Source of the DNA: Aporrectodea caliginosa
Lineage: Eukaryota; Annelida; Clitellata; Crassiclitellata; Lumbricidae
NCBI GenBank assembly: GCA_020284085.1
Contig: JACEVL010000155.1
Span: 23,501 to 87,500, forward strand
Direction of reading: 5' to 3'
DNA length: 64,000 bases
Position numbers and translations under genes: made by a program. Below are positions 1 through 11,040 of the stretch, in pieces. Positions within the stretch are counted from its first letter, which is position 1. Every line of letters begins with the position of its first letter. The notes beneath the pieces were generated by a model, which was given only the letters and a program-made list of their open reading frames with translations, was not told where the DNA came from and searched no databases.

Positions 1-161
1 CAGCAGATTTTCATCGCTGTCCGCCTTCCTCAGTTTCCTGCTCTTTATGATCCACCTGTTTTTACTTCATTGACTGCCTCTGTCTGACCAGTTCTCTGTC
101 TGTTGGTCTTGCTTTGTCTGTCTGTGTCTGCCTTTGTATGTCTGCTTGTTCCTGTCTCTTG
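1..161. other. T/CTG-rich low-complexity DNA
   Basis: CTGTCTG-rich sequence with no coding signal. Confidence 0.4.
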
Positions 162-295
162 TTCTACATGATCATTCCTGGATTAGAAAATTTTCTGCCA
201 TGGCCGTCTTTGTATGTGTAAGTATGCAACCACTAGACTAAGTTACTTCTTAGTCTGGACTTTTTTAGGCAATTAGGCATATGTGTGTGTGCATG
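162..295 (+). repeat. 130-bp direct repeat, copy 1
   Basis: Starts TTCTACATGATCATTCC and ends AATTAGGCAT followed by a TG run. A second copy at 1239 is nearly collinear with scattered substitutions. Family not recognised. Confidence 0.85.
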
Positions 296-542
296 TCTGC
301 CTGTTTGTTTTGTTGTCTGTCTGCCTCTTATGCCTGTGCCATCTGAGTCTGTCTCTTTTTGCATGAGTGCCTGTCTTCAGAATTCAGTCTTACTGTCAAT
401 CTGTGCCTGTTTCTATATCTGTAGACTGCAGTCTCTGTCTGTCTTCCTGCTTTTCTGATGTGTTGCTTGAGTGTCTGCCTCTGACTGTACATTTATCTAC
501 CTTTCCCTTGCCTGTCTGTCACTTTGTATGTCTGTCTGCCTA

Positions 543-690
543 CTTGTCTTTTGTTTTGTTGGTCTGTGTGTCTTGTCTTTTGTTTTGTTGGTCTGTGTGT
601 GTCTTGTCTTTTGTTTTGTTGGTCTGTGTGTCTTGTCTTTTGTTTTGGTCTGTGTGTCTTGTCTGTTGTTTTGGTCTGTATTTGTCTGGT
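543..690 (+). repeat. minisatellite, unit about 26-31 bp
   Basis: Four to five head-to-tail copies of CTTGTCTTTTGTTTTG followed by GTCTGTGTGT, with small length differences between units. Confidence 0.85.
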
Positions 691-951
691 CTTTTGTTTG
701 GTTCTGCTTGTGTCTGTAAGAGTGTCTGTCTGTCCGTCTGTCTGTCTATGTGCCAATCTGTACAGATGTGGTTCCATCTGGTGGTGCCATAAAGTCGGTT
801 ACTTGTCTGATTGGCTGAATGATAATTACTGGAAGTCAGTTGACTGAACCCAGCAATTTCTCTAATACCTGTCTTAACGGTGGTCTCCCTTAGGGGTCTA
901 ACCCACGCTTCACACACAATAGACTAGCTCCATTGTTCTCAGTTCCACTGT

Positions 952-976
952 CCTGCTGCTGCTGCTGCTGCTGCTG
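952..976 (+). repeat. CTG trinucleotide run
   Basis: Eight CTG units followed by a GAT/GGT-rich stretch. Non-coding context. Confidence 0.8.
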
Positions 977-1097
977 GTGATGATGGTGATGGTGATTTCG
1001 GAAGTGGCCTTACTGCTGGGTTGAGCTGATGCCTGTGCGTCTTTTGATGTCTTGAGGGAAAGTACTCAATAGCTGATCATTTACTGTAATTGTTAAC

Positions 1098-1150
1098 GTG
1101 AAAGCACCTCTGAGTAGATGTCTTGGACTGGCTCTATATAAATTCAGCGA
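1098..1150 (+). mobile_element. LINE 3'-end remnant
   Basis: AAAGCACCTCTGAGTAG followed by CTCTATATAAATTC resembles, in degraded form, the 3' hairpin shared by LINE copies elsewhere in the window. Confidence 0.5.
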
Positions 1151-1197
1151 GTTTCTTCAATGCTTCTTTCTTAGATTTTCATTATCATTATTGCTGG

Positions 1198-1240
<43 letters not shown>
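1198..1240 (+). repeat. TTG trinucleotide run
   Basis: About 14 TTG units directly abutting copy 2 of the 130-bp direct repeat. Confidence 0.85.
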
Positions 1241-1370
1241 CTACATGATCATTCCTGGATTAGAAATTTTTCTGCTATGGCTGTCATTGTCTGTGTAAGT
1301 GTGCAACCACTGGACTAAGTTGCTTCTTAGTCTGGACTTCTTAGGCAATTAGGCATGTGTGTGTGCGTGT
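1239..1370 (+). repeat. 130-bp direct repeat, copy 2
   Basis: Second copy of the repeat at 162-295, in the same orientation, starting right after the TTG run and also ending in a TG-rich stretch. Confidence 0.85.
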
Positions 1371-1845
1371 ATGCATGTGTGTATATTATCAGTATCATTT
1401 TCTTCATATTTCTTACCTGGAGGTGAAATGACTTTATTTTTGTTATTAATTTTCATTATTTTCACCTGATGTAAATGTGATCGCTTGGCAGAACAAACTG
1501 TCTATGAGCAAATGCCAGGCCTTAGATGACTCGAGATGAGATAGAAAGAAAAATGGAAGAGAAGAACTGACCGTGTGTCCAGTTGACTCACAGTCATTGG
1601 CTTCTGCCAGGCAGAGTCAACCGCTGGACCGACCGACCGACTGATTGGTGAAAAGGTGACGATTTAGAGGGCCTTTGGTTTGTCATTTGAAGCAACATTG
1701 TTAAATCCACTTTCCTAGATATGTGTGTATGTACGTATATGCAATATGCATGGAGTGTTTATCCTAGGAAAACGATTTAACGCTGCTCTCTTCATGCTTT
1801 ATGCAGTCATAGCCCAGTTCTCACTGTAATGTAAGCGCTGATAGT
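1371..1845. other. non-coding, no feature seen
   Basis: AT-rich unique sequence without recognisable exon, repeat or RNA gene. Confidence 0.4.
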
Positions 1846-1853
1846 ACTACAAG

Positions 1854-2042
1854 CAGGGCCTTACCAAGCTATAATTTTGCCCTGTGCCAAGCGTAAATCT
1901 AGCGCCTCCCCCCCCACACCCCAAAGATAAGAGTTAGGCTTATTAAGTTCAATGAATTAAATCATTCCCTTTCGAAAGTTGTGCCCTCTCTTGAGTTGCG
2001 CCCTGTTCCACGGACAGGAACACCTCTCACTATACGGCCCTG
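1854..2042. mobile_element. short hAT-like MITE, candidate
   Basis: Ends CAGGGCCTTA and TACGGCCCTG are imperfect terminal inverted repeats. Flanks ACTACAAG and ATTACCAG agree at 6 of 8 positions, as expected for an aged 8-bp target duplication. No coding capacity in 189 bp. Confidence 0.45.
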
Positions 2043-2064
2043 ATTACCAGTGATTAAGGTGAGG

Positions 2065-2320
2065 AGCATGATCTTAATCATGATGATGAAGTTAATCATG
2101 ATAGATAAAATGAAGTTTAAGAGCTTTTGGATTACGTTGATCCTTATGATTATTATGATGATCATGAGATAATCATGATGAGCATCTCAAAGATTAAGAG
2201 CTTTACAAACACTTTAATGAAAGTGTAATCATCATGATGATCATGATCATCATGAAGATAGCATTTCATGTGAAGCATCTTGATGATTAAAAGCTTTATG
2301 ATGATATTGAGCATGGTCAA
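2065..2320. repeat. degenerate TCATGATGATCATGA-rich tract
   Basis: Repeated ATCATGATGAT words with interspersed GATTAAGAGCTTT-like words at about 2118, 2193 and 2284. Many are self-complementary. A similar tract lies at 3700-3810. Confidence 0.5.
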
Positions 2321-2504
2321 ATGGCTAAAGGAAGAGACCTGCAGTCCGATCAAAAGCGTGGAATTATTTGGCCAGCAATTAGCAGGCTTGGATTCCATCA
2401 GGATGACATCAAAAGCTAGCTATTGGCCAGTCTATGTCTCTAATCCAATTTTCATATACAAGGCTATTGCTAAAGCTGTGGAGAACTGACGGATGGACAG
2501 TAAT

Positions 2505-2840
2505 GTAATGTAATGTAATTAGCAACTTCTATTGCGCCGGTGTCTAATGCACAAGGCATCAACCGATGGCACACCAAAACCAAGCCGTAATCAGGTCAAC
2601 ATCCAAAAGATCAGTCCGTAAGAGACAGAGAGACAGCCTACGGTGGATGAGCAATTTGAAAGAGGTAAGCTTTCAGCCGAGAATGAAATGACCCAAGCGA
2701 CTGAGCACAGCGCACAGATACAGGAAGAGAGTTCCAAAAAGTAGGTTCAGATACTGAAAAAGCTCGTTTGCCAAGAACAGTTCTTGATTTTGGTATGACC
2801 AGACAAAGATGATCAGATGACCTCATTGAATAATGATAAG
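2505..2840 (-). mobile_element. LINE (CR1/L2-like) RT C-terminal remnant
   Basis: Read on the minus strand, RTVLGKRAFSVSEP-TFWNSLP...SFHSRLKAYLF is the usual C-terminus of CR1/L2-type reverse transcriptases. The element's 3' side ends in ATGTA repeats at 2505-2518. Only the terminal part of the protein is left. Confidence 0.8.
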
Positions 2841-2887
2841 TCTGGGGAATAAGAACTGATTTTAAAAATTGTCAGACAGGTAGATAA

Positions 2888-3149
2888 TGGATGGATGGAT
2901 GGATGGATGGATGGATGGATGGATGGATGGATGGATGGATGGATGGATGGATGGATGGATGGATGGATGGATGGATGGATGGATGGATGGATGGATGGAT
3001 GGATGGATGGATGGATGGATGGATGGATGGATGGATGGATGGATGGATGGATGGATGGATGGATGGATGGATGGATGGATGGATGGATGGATGGATGGAT
3101 GGATGGATGGATGGATGGATGGATGGATGGATGGATGGATGGATGGATG
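2888..3149. repeat. ATGG tetranucleotide array, about 260 bp
   Basis: Uninterrupted ATGG/GGAT units, about 65 copies. Open frames through it (DGWM or IHPS repeats) are artefacts. Confidence 0.98.
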
Positions 3150-3439
3150 CAGTACCAGGAGACATGCAACCCAATGCCGAATCTACAGTCAGTCTGTGAG
3201 AAAGACCATTTCATGGAGACAGTTACGTTGTGGCTTATTTAGGATTTCCTTGACACTCTATTGACTCTGGAGCGTGGACACCAGGTGCTTCTGTGGTCGT
3301 GACTTGTGTGCCCAACATTTGACATAGTTCTGCATAAAATCATTCTTACTTGACTTAGAATATCATATTGTGTGGTTGGTAAACCAACAGTTTTGTACCT
3401 CCTACCTAGATAGACCAATGACTAGAAGATGGCATTTTA

Positions 3440-3562
3440 TCTTTTCCATTGTTTCATCTGTCTGAAACAGTCTTCCACTGGAAATCAGAACTGATCCAAT
3501 TAATGCACAAGATACATTTTCAGCTAAACTTAAGACATACCTTTATAAATATCCTGATTCAT
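3440..3562 (+). mobile_element. LINE RT C-terminal remnant
   Basis: Reads NSLPLEIRTDPINAQ then FSAKLKTYLYKYPDS and stop, the typical last 35 residues of a CR1/L2-like ORF2. Confidence 0.7.
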
Positions 3563-4065
3563 AAACTTGACATACATGCAGACATTTTTATACTATATGA
3601 ATATTTATGAAGTGCAAGTTTATATAACTAAATACACTGCAAATGTGCTACATACACACATACATAATAAAATTATATATGCTGCATGCATGGTCAGGGT
3701 GATCATGAAAATGATGAAGATCATCAGATGAATGACAATGATGACTATCATGGGATCATGTTGATGATCTTCATGTGAAATAAACTTCATGATCATGACA
3801 TATGATCACCAGAGTGGGAACACCTGATCTTGTTGATGTACTGTCTGTAGAAGTTATGTGGCATAGGATTATGATTAATGTGATAAGTTGGGTGGAGTGG
3901 GGATCGGGTGATGATCTGTGAACCTGCCCTCCTATTCGTCATGGATGCATTGGTGGGAGGAAACAGTGTGGGCTTTGTTGATGGATAAGGTTTATCCTGT
4001 TGAGTCTTTTTGTTGTCATTTCAAAGGCATTGCTGTTAAATTCCGTAACTGATCCTTATCTTGTG
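3563..4065. other. non-coding, no clear feature
   Basis: AT-rich sequence with an ATGATCATGA-rich stretch at 3700-3810. No exon recognised. Confidence 0.4.
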
Positions 4066-4069
4066 CAGG

Positions 4070-4420
4070 TTTCTGCTTTCTCATCATCTTCTTCCTCTTC
4101 CTTCCTATTCTGCTCCTCCTCTGCTTCATCCCTGTCATCCAACTCCATCTCTTTCCATCTTTATCCTTTTCCTCATCCTAGTCACCCAACCCGGACTTCC
4201 TCTGCTTTTCCTCTCCGTCTCCAGTTCCCATCCCATCATATTCCCTTTTTATATAATTCTCCCACTCACTCACTCTCTCTGTTTCTCTCTGTCTGTCTGT
4301 CTCTCTTTGGGCTTCTTCCTCCTTTTCCACTCTTTTACTGCCTCTGGTCCTTTTCCTCATCTCTCTCTCTCTTCTGCCTCATTTCCCTCTCTCCAAACGT
4401 CGTTCCCATCCATCTTCAGC
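4070..4420. repeat. pyrimidine-rich tract
   Basis: About 350 bp of TTC/TCTC/CTGT words on the + strand. It opens several long frames in both strands that are compositional artefacts. Confidence 0.75.
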
Positions 4421-5290
4421 CCAGGTATGTTGGGCACCTGGAAGAGTCGTTATCAATGCCTCCACACATCAGGTCAGATCATTGGATGGTATATGTTTAT
4501 TTTTCCAGGTGAGGCTTTGTTCCATCGTCTGCCTTTGGTCGGTCAATTAGCTGCTGTTCTGCTCGGCTGGCACCCATTCGCCCATCAGACATCTGGCCAA
4601 GCAAGCAGGGATTACTGTAGGGGTGGGTGTGGGGTCTATCAGACGATGGTTCAGATATTCTGTGGTGGTGGCCGAGGGCGATCAAGGTGTGTTAAGTCAC
4701 CCTCAGGTGTGATTGACCGGGTTATTGTTGGTTGCCATGGAAACTGTTTATCTTGCTGTACTGATAAGTCTGATGCTGTCATGGCGATTCAAAAGGTCAC
4801 GGCCTTTCAAGTGACGTAGATCAAAGACTGGAGCCAAATGTCTCAACTGTCTTAGTCTGCACCCTATATATTATTATAGAGTATAGACCGAGAATTTCCT
4901 TAAACGTATTTGGGGAATTTCTGTGTTTTTAGCGCATGCTTATGGTGTTCAAGCACAGGCTCAGATGGATTGACTTACTAGCTGACTATGTCATGTAGTG
5001 TTGTAACTTGTAAGTGGTGCACTAGAAATGCAATCTGGTATTGTTCTGTAGTGTATTTAGTGTCTGTCGTTATCCATAAAAATTTCTAACAGCATGGACT
5101 TGACATGATGTCACGTGACATATAGTGGTGTGAAATGAAGTGACAGTTTCCGGGGTTCATAGTGTCATCAGTGGAGTCTGACTTGACGAGGGGTAATCCA
5201 AAGTTCAATAGACTTAGCTGATTCTGTTTCCACCGGCTGACCTCAGGGTTGTCTGGAAAAAACAAAACTAAATGATTTCAGTCTCAAATT
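4421..5290. other. unique non-coding sequence
   Basis: Mixed-composition sequence without a splice-supported exon; 4430-4720 is relatively GC-rich. Confidence 0.35.
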
Positions 5291-5304
5291 ATTCAGCCAT
5301 TTCC

Positions 5305-5393
5305 GCAGACAAACAGACAAACAGACAGACAGACGGACAGACAGACTGACTGACTTATCTATCAGTCTGTCTGTCTGCCTGCCTGCCTGTCTC
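5305..5393. repeat. inverted ACAG/CTGT microsatellite
   Basis: ACAGACAGACAG units are followed within 35 bases by their complement CTGTCTGTCTG, so the stretch can fold into a long hairpin. Confidence 0.7.
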
Positions 5394-5410
5394 AAACAAA
5401 GCATAGATTT

Positions 5411-5649
5411 ATGGATGGATGGATGGATGGATGGATGGATGGATGGATGGATGGATGGATGGATGGATGGATGGATGGATGGATGGATGGATGGATGGAT
5501 GGATGGATGGATGGATGGATGGATGGATGGATGGATGGATGGATGGATGGATGGATGGATGGATGGATGGATGGATGGATGGATGGATGGATGGATGGAT
5601 GGATGGATGGATGGATGGATGGATGGATGGATGGATGGATGGATGGATT
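5411..5649. repeat. second ATGG array, about 240 bp
   Basis: About 59 uninterrupted ATGG units, the same motif as the array at 2888. Confidence 0.98.
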
Positions 5650-5794
5650 GCCTTTAGTCTTTATTGCCTAAATATTTTATTCTGGTGGTTATACGGTATA
5701 TGTGATTCTGGTCATGTGAGCTGTGTGTGTGATTTGGATAGGGTTGAAATCTCATGTTGTTTTGAATTGAAGAGAGAAAGGGACAGTATGGAGG

Positions 5795-5870
5795 AGGATG
5801 GGTCTAGTAGGAAGAGGAGGAGGAGGAGGAAGAGGAGGAGGAGGAGGAACAGGGGAGGAGGAGGATGTTA
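5795..5870. repeat. AGG-rich purine tract
   Basis: AGGAGGAGG units interrupted by AAG and ACAGG. Confidence 0.8.
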
Positions 5871-6164
5871 AAGAGGAATAGCCGTCAAGTGAGTCATAGC
5901 ATTAGATGTAATTGGCAGATGACAGACTCTGGATGGATGGTCTTTAGATGACAGACTCTGGATGGACTCCGTTTGGTGTGGTTTGATTTTTCAGGCACTG
6001 ATGACTTTTGTGAATGAAGATCTAAAGGCCAACCGAGGATGATGATTAGACAGCATAAGCGGACCCTTGATTATTTCCCAGTCTATCAAAAATCCATTTA
6101 TCATTCTCCGAATTATTTTGCTAGTTCAATGAGACAATAGACTCCAGTTTAGAGGAGCATCTAT

Positions 6165-6425
6165 CACTGCATTTATATAGCGCTCTGCTCTTTCAATCTC
6201 TATAAACTACATGCACATGTTATGTAATTATTCATTCATTCTGAGAATTTATATAGAGCCTCTTCAAGAGACCTACTTAGTTTCACTCCCAGCCCAGCCA
6301 CGGCTAAAAAGTGTGATTTGAGAGTTTTAAAAAGCAGGCGAGTTTAACCGAAGCATCAATCGCAAGTCTAGTGGGAGGCCATTCCAGATGGAGGGACCCA
6401 CAATCGAAAAGGCTTGACGTTGTCT
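6165..6425 (-). mobile_element. LINE 3' region, two partial 3' ends
   Basis: An ATTTATATAGCGC end at 6171 and a second one after ATTCATTC at 6228. Upstream on the minus strand, RQAFSIVGPSIWNGLPLDLR is the RT C-terminus of the family seen intact at 62212-62850. Confidence 0.75.
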
Positions 6426-7040
6426 AATAGAAGTGTGAGCTTATGTTTGCTTATGTATTATGTATCAGTGTGTATATGCTTGTTGTGTGTGCGTATGCAT
6501 GTGTGTGAGTGTGTGTTTGTATATAATATTATAACTCTTTGATTTGATGACATTTTGAAGTGATTGTGAAATGTCAAATGCCCTAATTTGCCTTAGTCAC
6601 TAATTGTGTGCTGGGTTTTGACTTGGGTGGGATGTAAACGGCAAGCCCTCCCACAGGCTTTACACTGAATTTCAGCAAATCATATTTGGCAAGATGGAGG
6701 AGTTAGATAGTTCCTGTCCAGGACTCTGTTTAGTTAATGAGTCATTTGGCTTTTCTCCAGCAGTGATTTCATTCTAAATGATTCTGAACTCTACATACGT
6801 CACTCGTTAAACTAATGTCTGATAAACAGCAGGCACCCTCGTGTTTGGAAAATACTCATAATTGTCAAAGCTGTCTGGTGTCACAGCACAGTCTGTGTAG
6901 CCTGTTGCCAGACATTTAAATTGTCTTATTAGGACTGCCTTTGCTAGAGCTGTAGTCGATAGGCCACAGTGACTGTGTGCTTGATGGTTTTTGTTTTTTG
7001 GCTGCAAGGTGTGTGACGTTTCCAGACATTACTTTTAAGG
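6426..7040. other. non-coding, no clear feature
   Basis: A short TG-rich stretch around 6470-6520, otherwise unique sequence without coding signal. Confidence 0.35.
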
Positions 7041-7043
7041 CAA

Positions 7044-7046
<3 letters not shown>

Positions 7047-7116
<70 letters not shown>

Positions 7117-7117
7117 T
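7047..7117. repeat. TCA trinucleotide array
   Basis: About 23 perfect TCA units, then three TTTACCATCATC-type imperfect units up to about 7152. Confidence 0.95.
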
Positions 7118-7158
7118 TTACCATCATCTTTACCATCATCTTTACCATCATCGACTCT

Positions 7159-7208
7159 TCTTTCTCAACCCCTGCTGATCACAAGAAATGTAACACTTGA
7201 CAATCTCT
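7159..7208 (+). repeat. 50-bp direct repeat, copy 1
   Basis: Starts TCTTTCTCAACCCCTG and ends CACTTGACAATCTCT. A second copy with two mismatches begins at 7608. Confidence 0.85.
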
Positions 7209-7607
7209 TGACACCAAGTTTTTGGTGGCTTTTTCATGTTCTTTTCCTTGGAGTATAGTTTATATACATTGGGCAAACTAAACAATTTTTGAATCAGTCT
7301 GAAGCCAGGGGTATTTGACTTACCTTCTCAGTTGCAGGGGATGACAAAGCAAGAGGTGAAAATAATGGGCCTGAGTCATTCTGGAGATGGGGTGATGAGT
7401 GAGTCCTCTTCTGAAGCTCTGGAAAGTACTGTGCGTAGGATGTCTTAATTGCCAGCAAATAATTTGCCCTTCTTGGGGAGCAGCCAAGATTCCTCCACTA
7501 GTGGAAAGATCTTGGGGAGCAGCTATATCTGTCTGGCCCACCCCAGGGCGAATTTCAGGGCTGAGTGGGAACATTGTCCTATGGGGACATTCTCCCCTGG
7601 ACACTAG

Positions 7608-7657
7608 TCTTTCTCAACCCCTGCTGAGCACAAGGAATGTAACACTTGACAATCTCT
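7608..7657 (+). repeat. 50-bp direct repeat, copy 2
   Basis: 48 of 50 bases match the copy at 7159. The 400 bp between contain a doubled CTTGGGGAGCAGC word (about 7472 and 7511). Confidence 0.85.
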
Positions 7658-7684
7658 AAGCATAAAATTGGCTTCCAGCTGATT

Positions 7685-7985
7685 CACTTTTACACTGTAT
7701 ACACATGAATTTATGTGCATATATATACAGCCACATGTGTTTACACATATAATACTATATATATACACATATATATATGTATATGATATATATGTATATA
7801 ATAAGTAACTGCATGTATATGTATATAGGAATGAATACAATATGCACATATATTTATACATAATGCAGTATATATGAGTATATATTTGCGGTATATATCT
7901 ATATATAATACAAAAACCAGATATGGAGTTGAATGCATATACATACACATATATCTATATACCATGCAGTATCTATCTATATAGG
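7685..7985. repeat. TATATACA-rich low-complexity DNA
   Basis: Alternating purine/pyrimidine ATATAC words. Open frames here are compositional. Confidence 0.7.
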
Positions 7986-7999
7986 TGTGTATGTGTGCT

Positions 8000-8740
8000 T
8001 ATCTGTGGGGGAGACAGCTGTGTTTTTATTAGGCTGTCCATCTAAGCATTCCGGGAATTTGAAGATTTGGACCTGTATGATGACTAATTATGTGCCACTA
8101 ATTAGTGCTGTCTACTGCCAGGATCTGCTAACACCCTGTAACAGGTGTCTTTATGGTGGTTCTATTCTGTTTCACCTACAACCACCTCCCTCCCATCTGT
8201 AATTCACCATTGAGTTCATTTTATATGATTTTAAAATATTACTAATTTAATTTCTGCCTAAATCTTCTTGGGCATCTTCCATATATATAATCATTTAAGG
8301 AGCAAGGTCGTCTATTCCGTATAGAGATCTGCATGTTCAAAACTTGTTTGTTTGAACGTCCTGAGGGAACTCCATGCAATGACCCTGAACAGGTTGTTGT
8401 CCCTAAACCCAGATTCAGGTTTACCCACATGACTAAATTTTATATTACATCATATTTACATGTGTAAATAAAAAAAAGAGAAAACTAGAGGAATAAGTTC
8501 TATTCTTTTTGTCCCTTTCCCCTTCTGTTGTTTTCTGTATTTTGAAAGGTTCTCCTTGATTGTTCTTAATTAACTGTTTAGACATTTTTTCCTGTAGACA
8601 TTTTTTCCTGTAATTCTTATTTACTAAATCGAGGATTTCTTCCCAATCTATCCCGGTTGACCGTTGCACATATTCCCTGAGATGCACCTGTTTATGAGAT
8701 TTGGTGGATGGAACATCTGCGATGCCAAAACGGTTCCTCA
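8000..8740. other. non-coding, no feature seen
   Basis: No exon, RNA gene or clear repeat recognised. Confidence 0.35.
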
Positions 8741-8744
8741 TTAT

Positions 8745-8880
8745 TGTTATAATACAATACAATGCACTGTAAAATGTAAGACAGTACAATATTGTGCAGT
8801 GTGAAATATTACAATACAATGAAATAGAAGAGAGTACAGCGCATAGCAATACAGTGTAGAATTGCAGAGAGTATAATTAT
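8745..8880. repeat. ACAAT/ACAGT-rich degenerate repeat
   Basis: Loose ACAATACAATG words similar to the ACAAT tail of the SINE at 9440. Confidence 0.5.
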
Positions 8881-9114
8881 ACGAAACAATACCCAAGTTA
8901 AGTGGGTGTGTGTTGGACAAGGGCAGAGTTGAGCTACAGCCCAGATGGTTTGTCATCCAGTAGAAAGAAAAGATGGAGATTTGGGTGGAGCTGAGTACTA
9001 TTCATTGTGCTGGGCAGATGCAGCAGATGCTGAGGACACCTGTTTTCAAGTGGTACAGCTGTTGTTTCATTGGTCACTTTCCAGGTTGGTGTTTCATTAG
9101 TGCCAACCATTTAA

Positions 9115-9250
9115 AAGGGACAAATGCACTGAAGGCCCTTTGAGTTTAAGATCCTTATGCTGTTGTGTAACTGCCTGGCCAGTTGTTGTGTTACAACATT
9201 TGCACTCCTCAGTAGGTTCTAGAAGGGGCGCTATATAAATTCTCTGAATG
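9115..9250 (+). mobile_element. LINE 3'-end remnant
   Basis: Ends in GGGGCGCTATATAAATTC followed by TCTGAATG, matching the shared LINE 3' end. Confidence 0.6.
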
Positions 9251-9439
9251 TACAAATCCTACCTTAGAGAGCTTTGTCCTTCAGTGTCTTACTTACCTGG
9301 CCACAGATCTCTCTCTTCCATTAGCAGTACAGGGTTATCTAGTTGTTCCCAAATCCTGTATCTCCTCATTGCAACATGGAAGCTTTGCCTTCATCAGCCC
9401 CTCGTTCTGGAACAAGCAGTATGCAACATAACCTCGTCT

Positions 9440-9676
9440 TCTATACAATACAATACAGTACAATACAAGGCACCTGTATTCGTATTTGATCCCTCCTTCC
9501 AAAGTTCAGAAGTGCACACACAATGACCATACGACAGAACATCGATGGTGCAGAGCCACTCTGAGTGAACGTATTGCTTAAGGTCCTTATGCACAGCAAC
9601 CGTCTTAAAAGAGACTCGAACCCATACTCTTCACTTTACAGGTTGAGCGCTCTAACCAGTCGGCAACCACGGTGCC
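9440..9676 (-). mobile_element. tRNA-derived SINE
   Basis: On the minus strand the head starts GGCACCGTGGTTGCC, has an A box-like GACTGGTTAGAGCGC and a B box GGGTTCGAGTCTC at tRNA spacing. The body ends in a TATTG-repeat tail (ACAAT on +, 9443-9471). The anticodon stem does not pair well, so it is a SINE and not a functional tRNA. Confidence 0.65.
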
Positions 9677-9679
9677 ATG

Positions 9680-10715
9680 CTGTCTAGTTGTCTGTGTTGC
9701 AAGGGTTGAAGACCGATCCATTCGATCGTGGTCATGTGGTGTCAGGTCAGGAGCACTTCTGATGTGTTTCCCAGGAGAGGAGCTATAAGAAATCGGCACA
9801 ATTTTATAAAGTACAAAATATATCCCTGTAACGTCTAATATTCTCTCTGGATTTGTTGTCGGAAACAGGGCGTCTCTGTGATTTAGACCATGGCATTGTG
9901 TTTCATCAATGTTTTTACTGGTTTATTATTGTTTATTACTGAGTTCGCTGTCTGTATTAACACCTCTCCTTTGCCTCCTCTGTTTTGCCTGCTCTCTGTC
10001 TCTGACTCTCTGTCTGCCTGGCTGGCTGTGGGTCAATGTATTTCTCTGTCTGTTTGGCTGTGGGTCAGTCTATGTCTCTTTCTATCTGGCTCTTTTCTGA
10101 TCATTCTTAGTCTCGTTTTCTGTATGCTCTGCGTGACTGTATGTGTGTCAGGTTGTTTGTATAGCTTGCTTAAGGGGTAGCCAGGAAGGTACCGCCCCAA
10201 CTGAGTCAAATGCCCCACAGGTACCTCAACATTATAGGCCACTTAATAGACCACATTGGAACATGGCTCAAAGTTAGCCTAGGAAAGATAGGAAGCAAGG
10301 TTATTGACAGAAGTGACAAAAAGTTAGATATTATCAAATGGATCTGAGATCCACCAACTAAAAGAGGAGACGGTCACCTGAAAAGGGAGATCCGTCTATA
10401 AGGCTGTCATCGGTGTCTCATTTTATGATGTCTCTCATATTGAGATGGGCTTTGAAAAAGCAAAGCAATAGATAAATTCTGTTAACCTGCTTTTGCTTAT
10501 ATTAATTGAGATATGTTGCATGCGTTTTATCATTTATTGTAAGTGTGAATTGATTCACGGGATAGGTTTAGGTTTTAAATTTGCAAAACTGTTGAGATCC
10601 ACCGTTTCTGAATGAGCGATTTAACCAGAGAGCGTTTATCCGTCTGCAGCATCGCTTATTAGGGCAGAAAAGGTTGAGCAAACTCCGTCAGTTCAGTTGG
10701 CGAATCAATGCGTCT
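9680..10715. other. non-coding, CTGTCTG-rich at 9990-10150
   Basis: Short CTGTCTG/CTGGCTG low-complexity stretch; the rest is unique with no coding signal. Confidence 0.35.
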
Positions 10716-10719
10716 GGCT

Positions 10720-11040
10720 GTCAATAGTTGGCGCCACTCGAATCACGGTTGGCCGCCTTTCATTTGCCTCTCGTCCCTCTAGCGTTGGACGGCAGAGGAG
10801 GCGGACGACGAGACTTCGTTGCCGCTCCTTCTTCTTCCATTTCAGGGCGTGCTATGTTGTGCGATGAATTTCTCGGATTCAAATCGGTTGAGCTCGTTGT
10901 CGGCTTGTTCCCTCCGATCTTTCCGTATTCGCCGCCTGATTGCTTTTCTCCGCTTGCTCACCAGGGGACGCTTGTGGCGCCCGACGAAGACCCTCTCACG
11001 CATGCGCGGCTAAATTGTGCTGCCATTTTGGGTCTGCTCC
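10720..11040. promoter_or_regulatory. CpG-rich island, candidate promoter
   Basis: About 320 bp with dense CpG in a CpG-poor neighbourhood. It includes GCATGCGC at 11000-11007 (core of the NRF1-type motif) and CCATTTTG near 11023 (YY1-like). These are typical of metazoan housekeeping-type promoters. There is no visible gene start attached; it may serve the unseen robo first exon or another transcript. Confidence 0.35.

Noticed and set aside
2813..3264. Long frames of DGWM or IHPS repeats in both strands
   Set aside because: Translation of the ATGG array; no coding signal outside it. The same holds for 5411-5871.
4000..4819. Frames of 170 and 252 codons
   Set aside because: Ser/Leu/Pro-rich translation of a pyrimidine tract with unrelated sequence after it.
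7047..7152. CRISPR-like array
   Set aside because: Simple trinucleotide repeat without spacers, in a eukaryotic genome.
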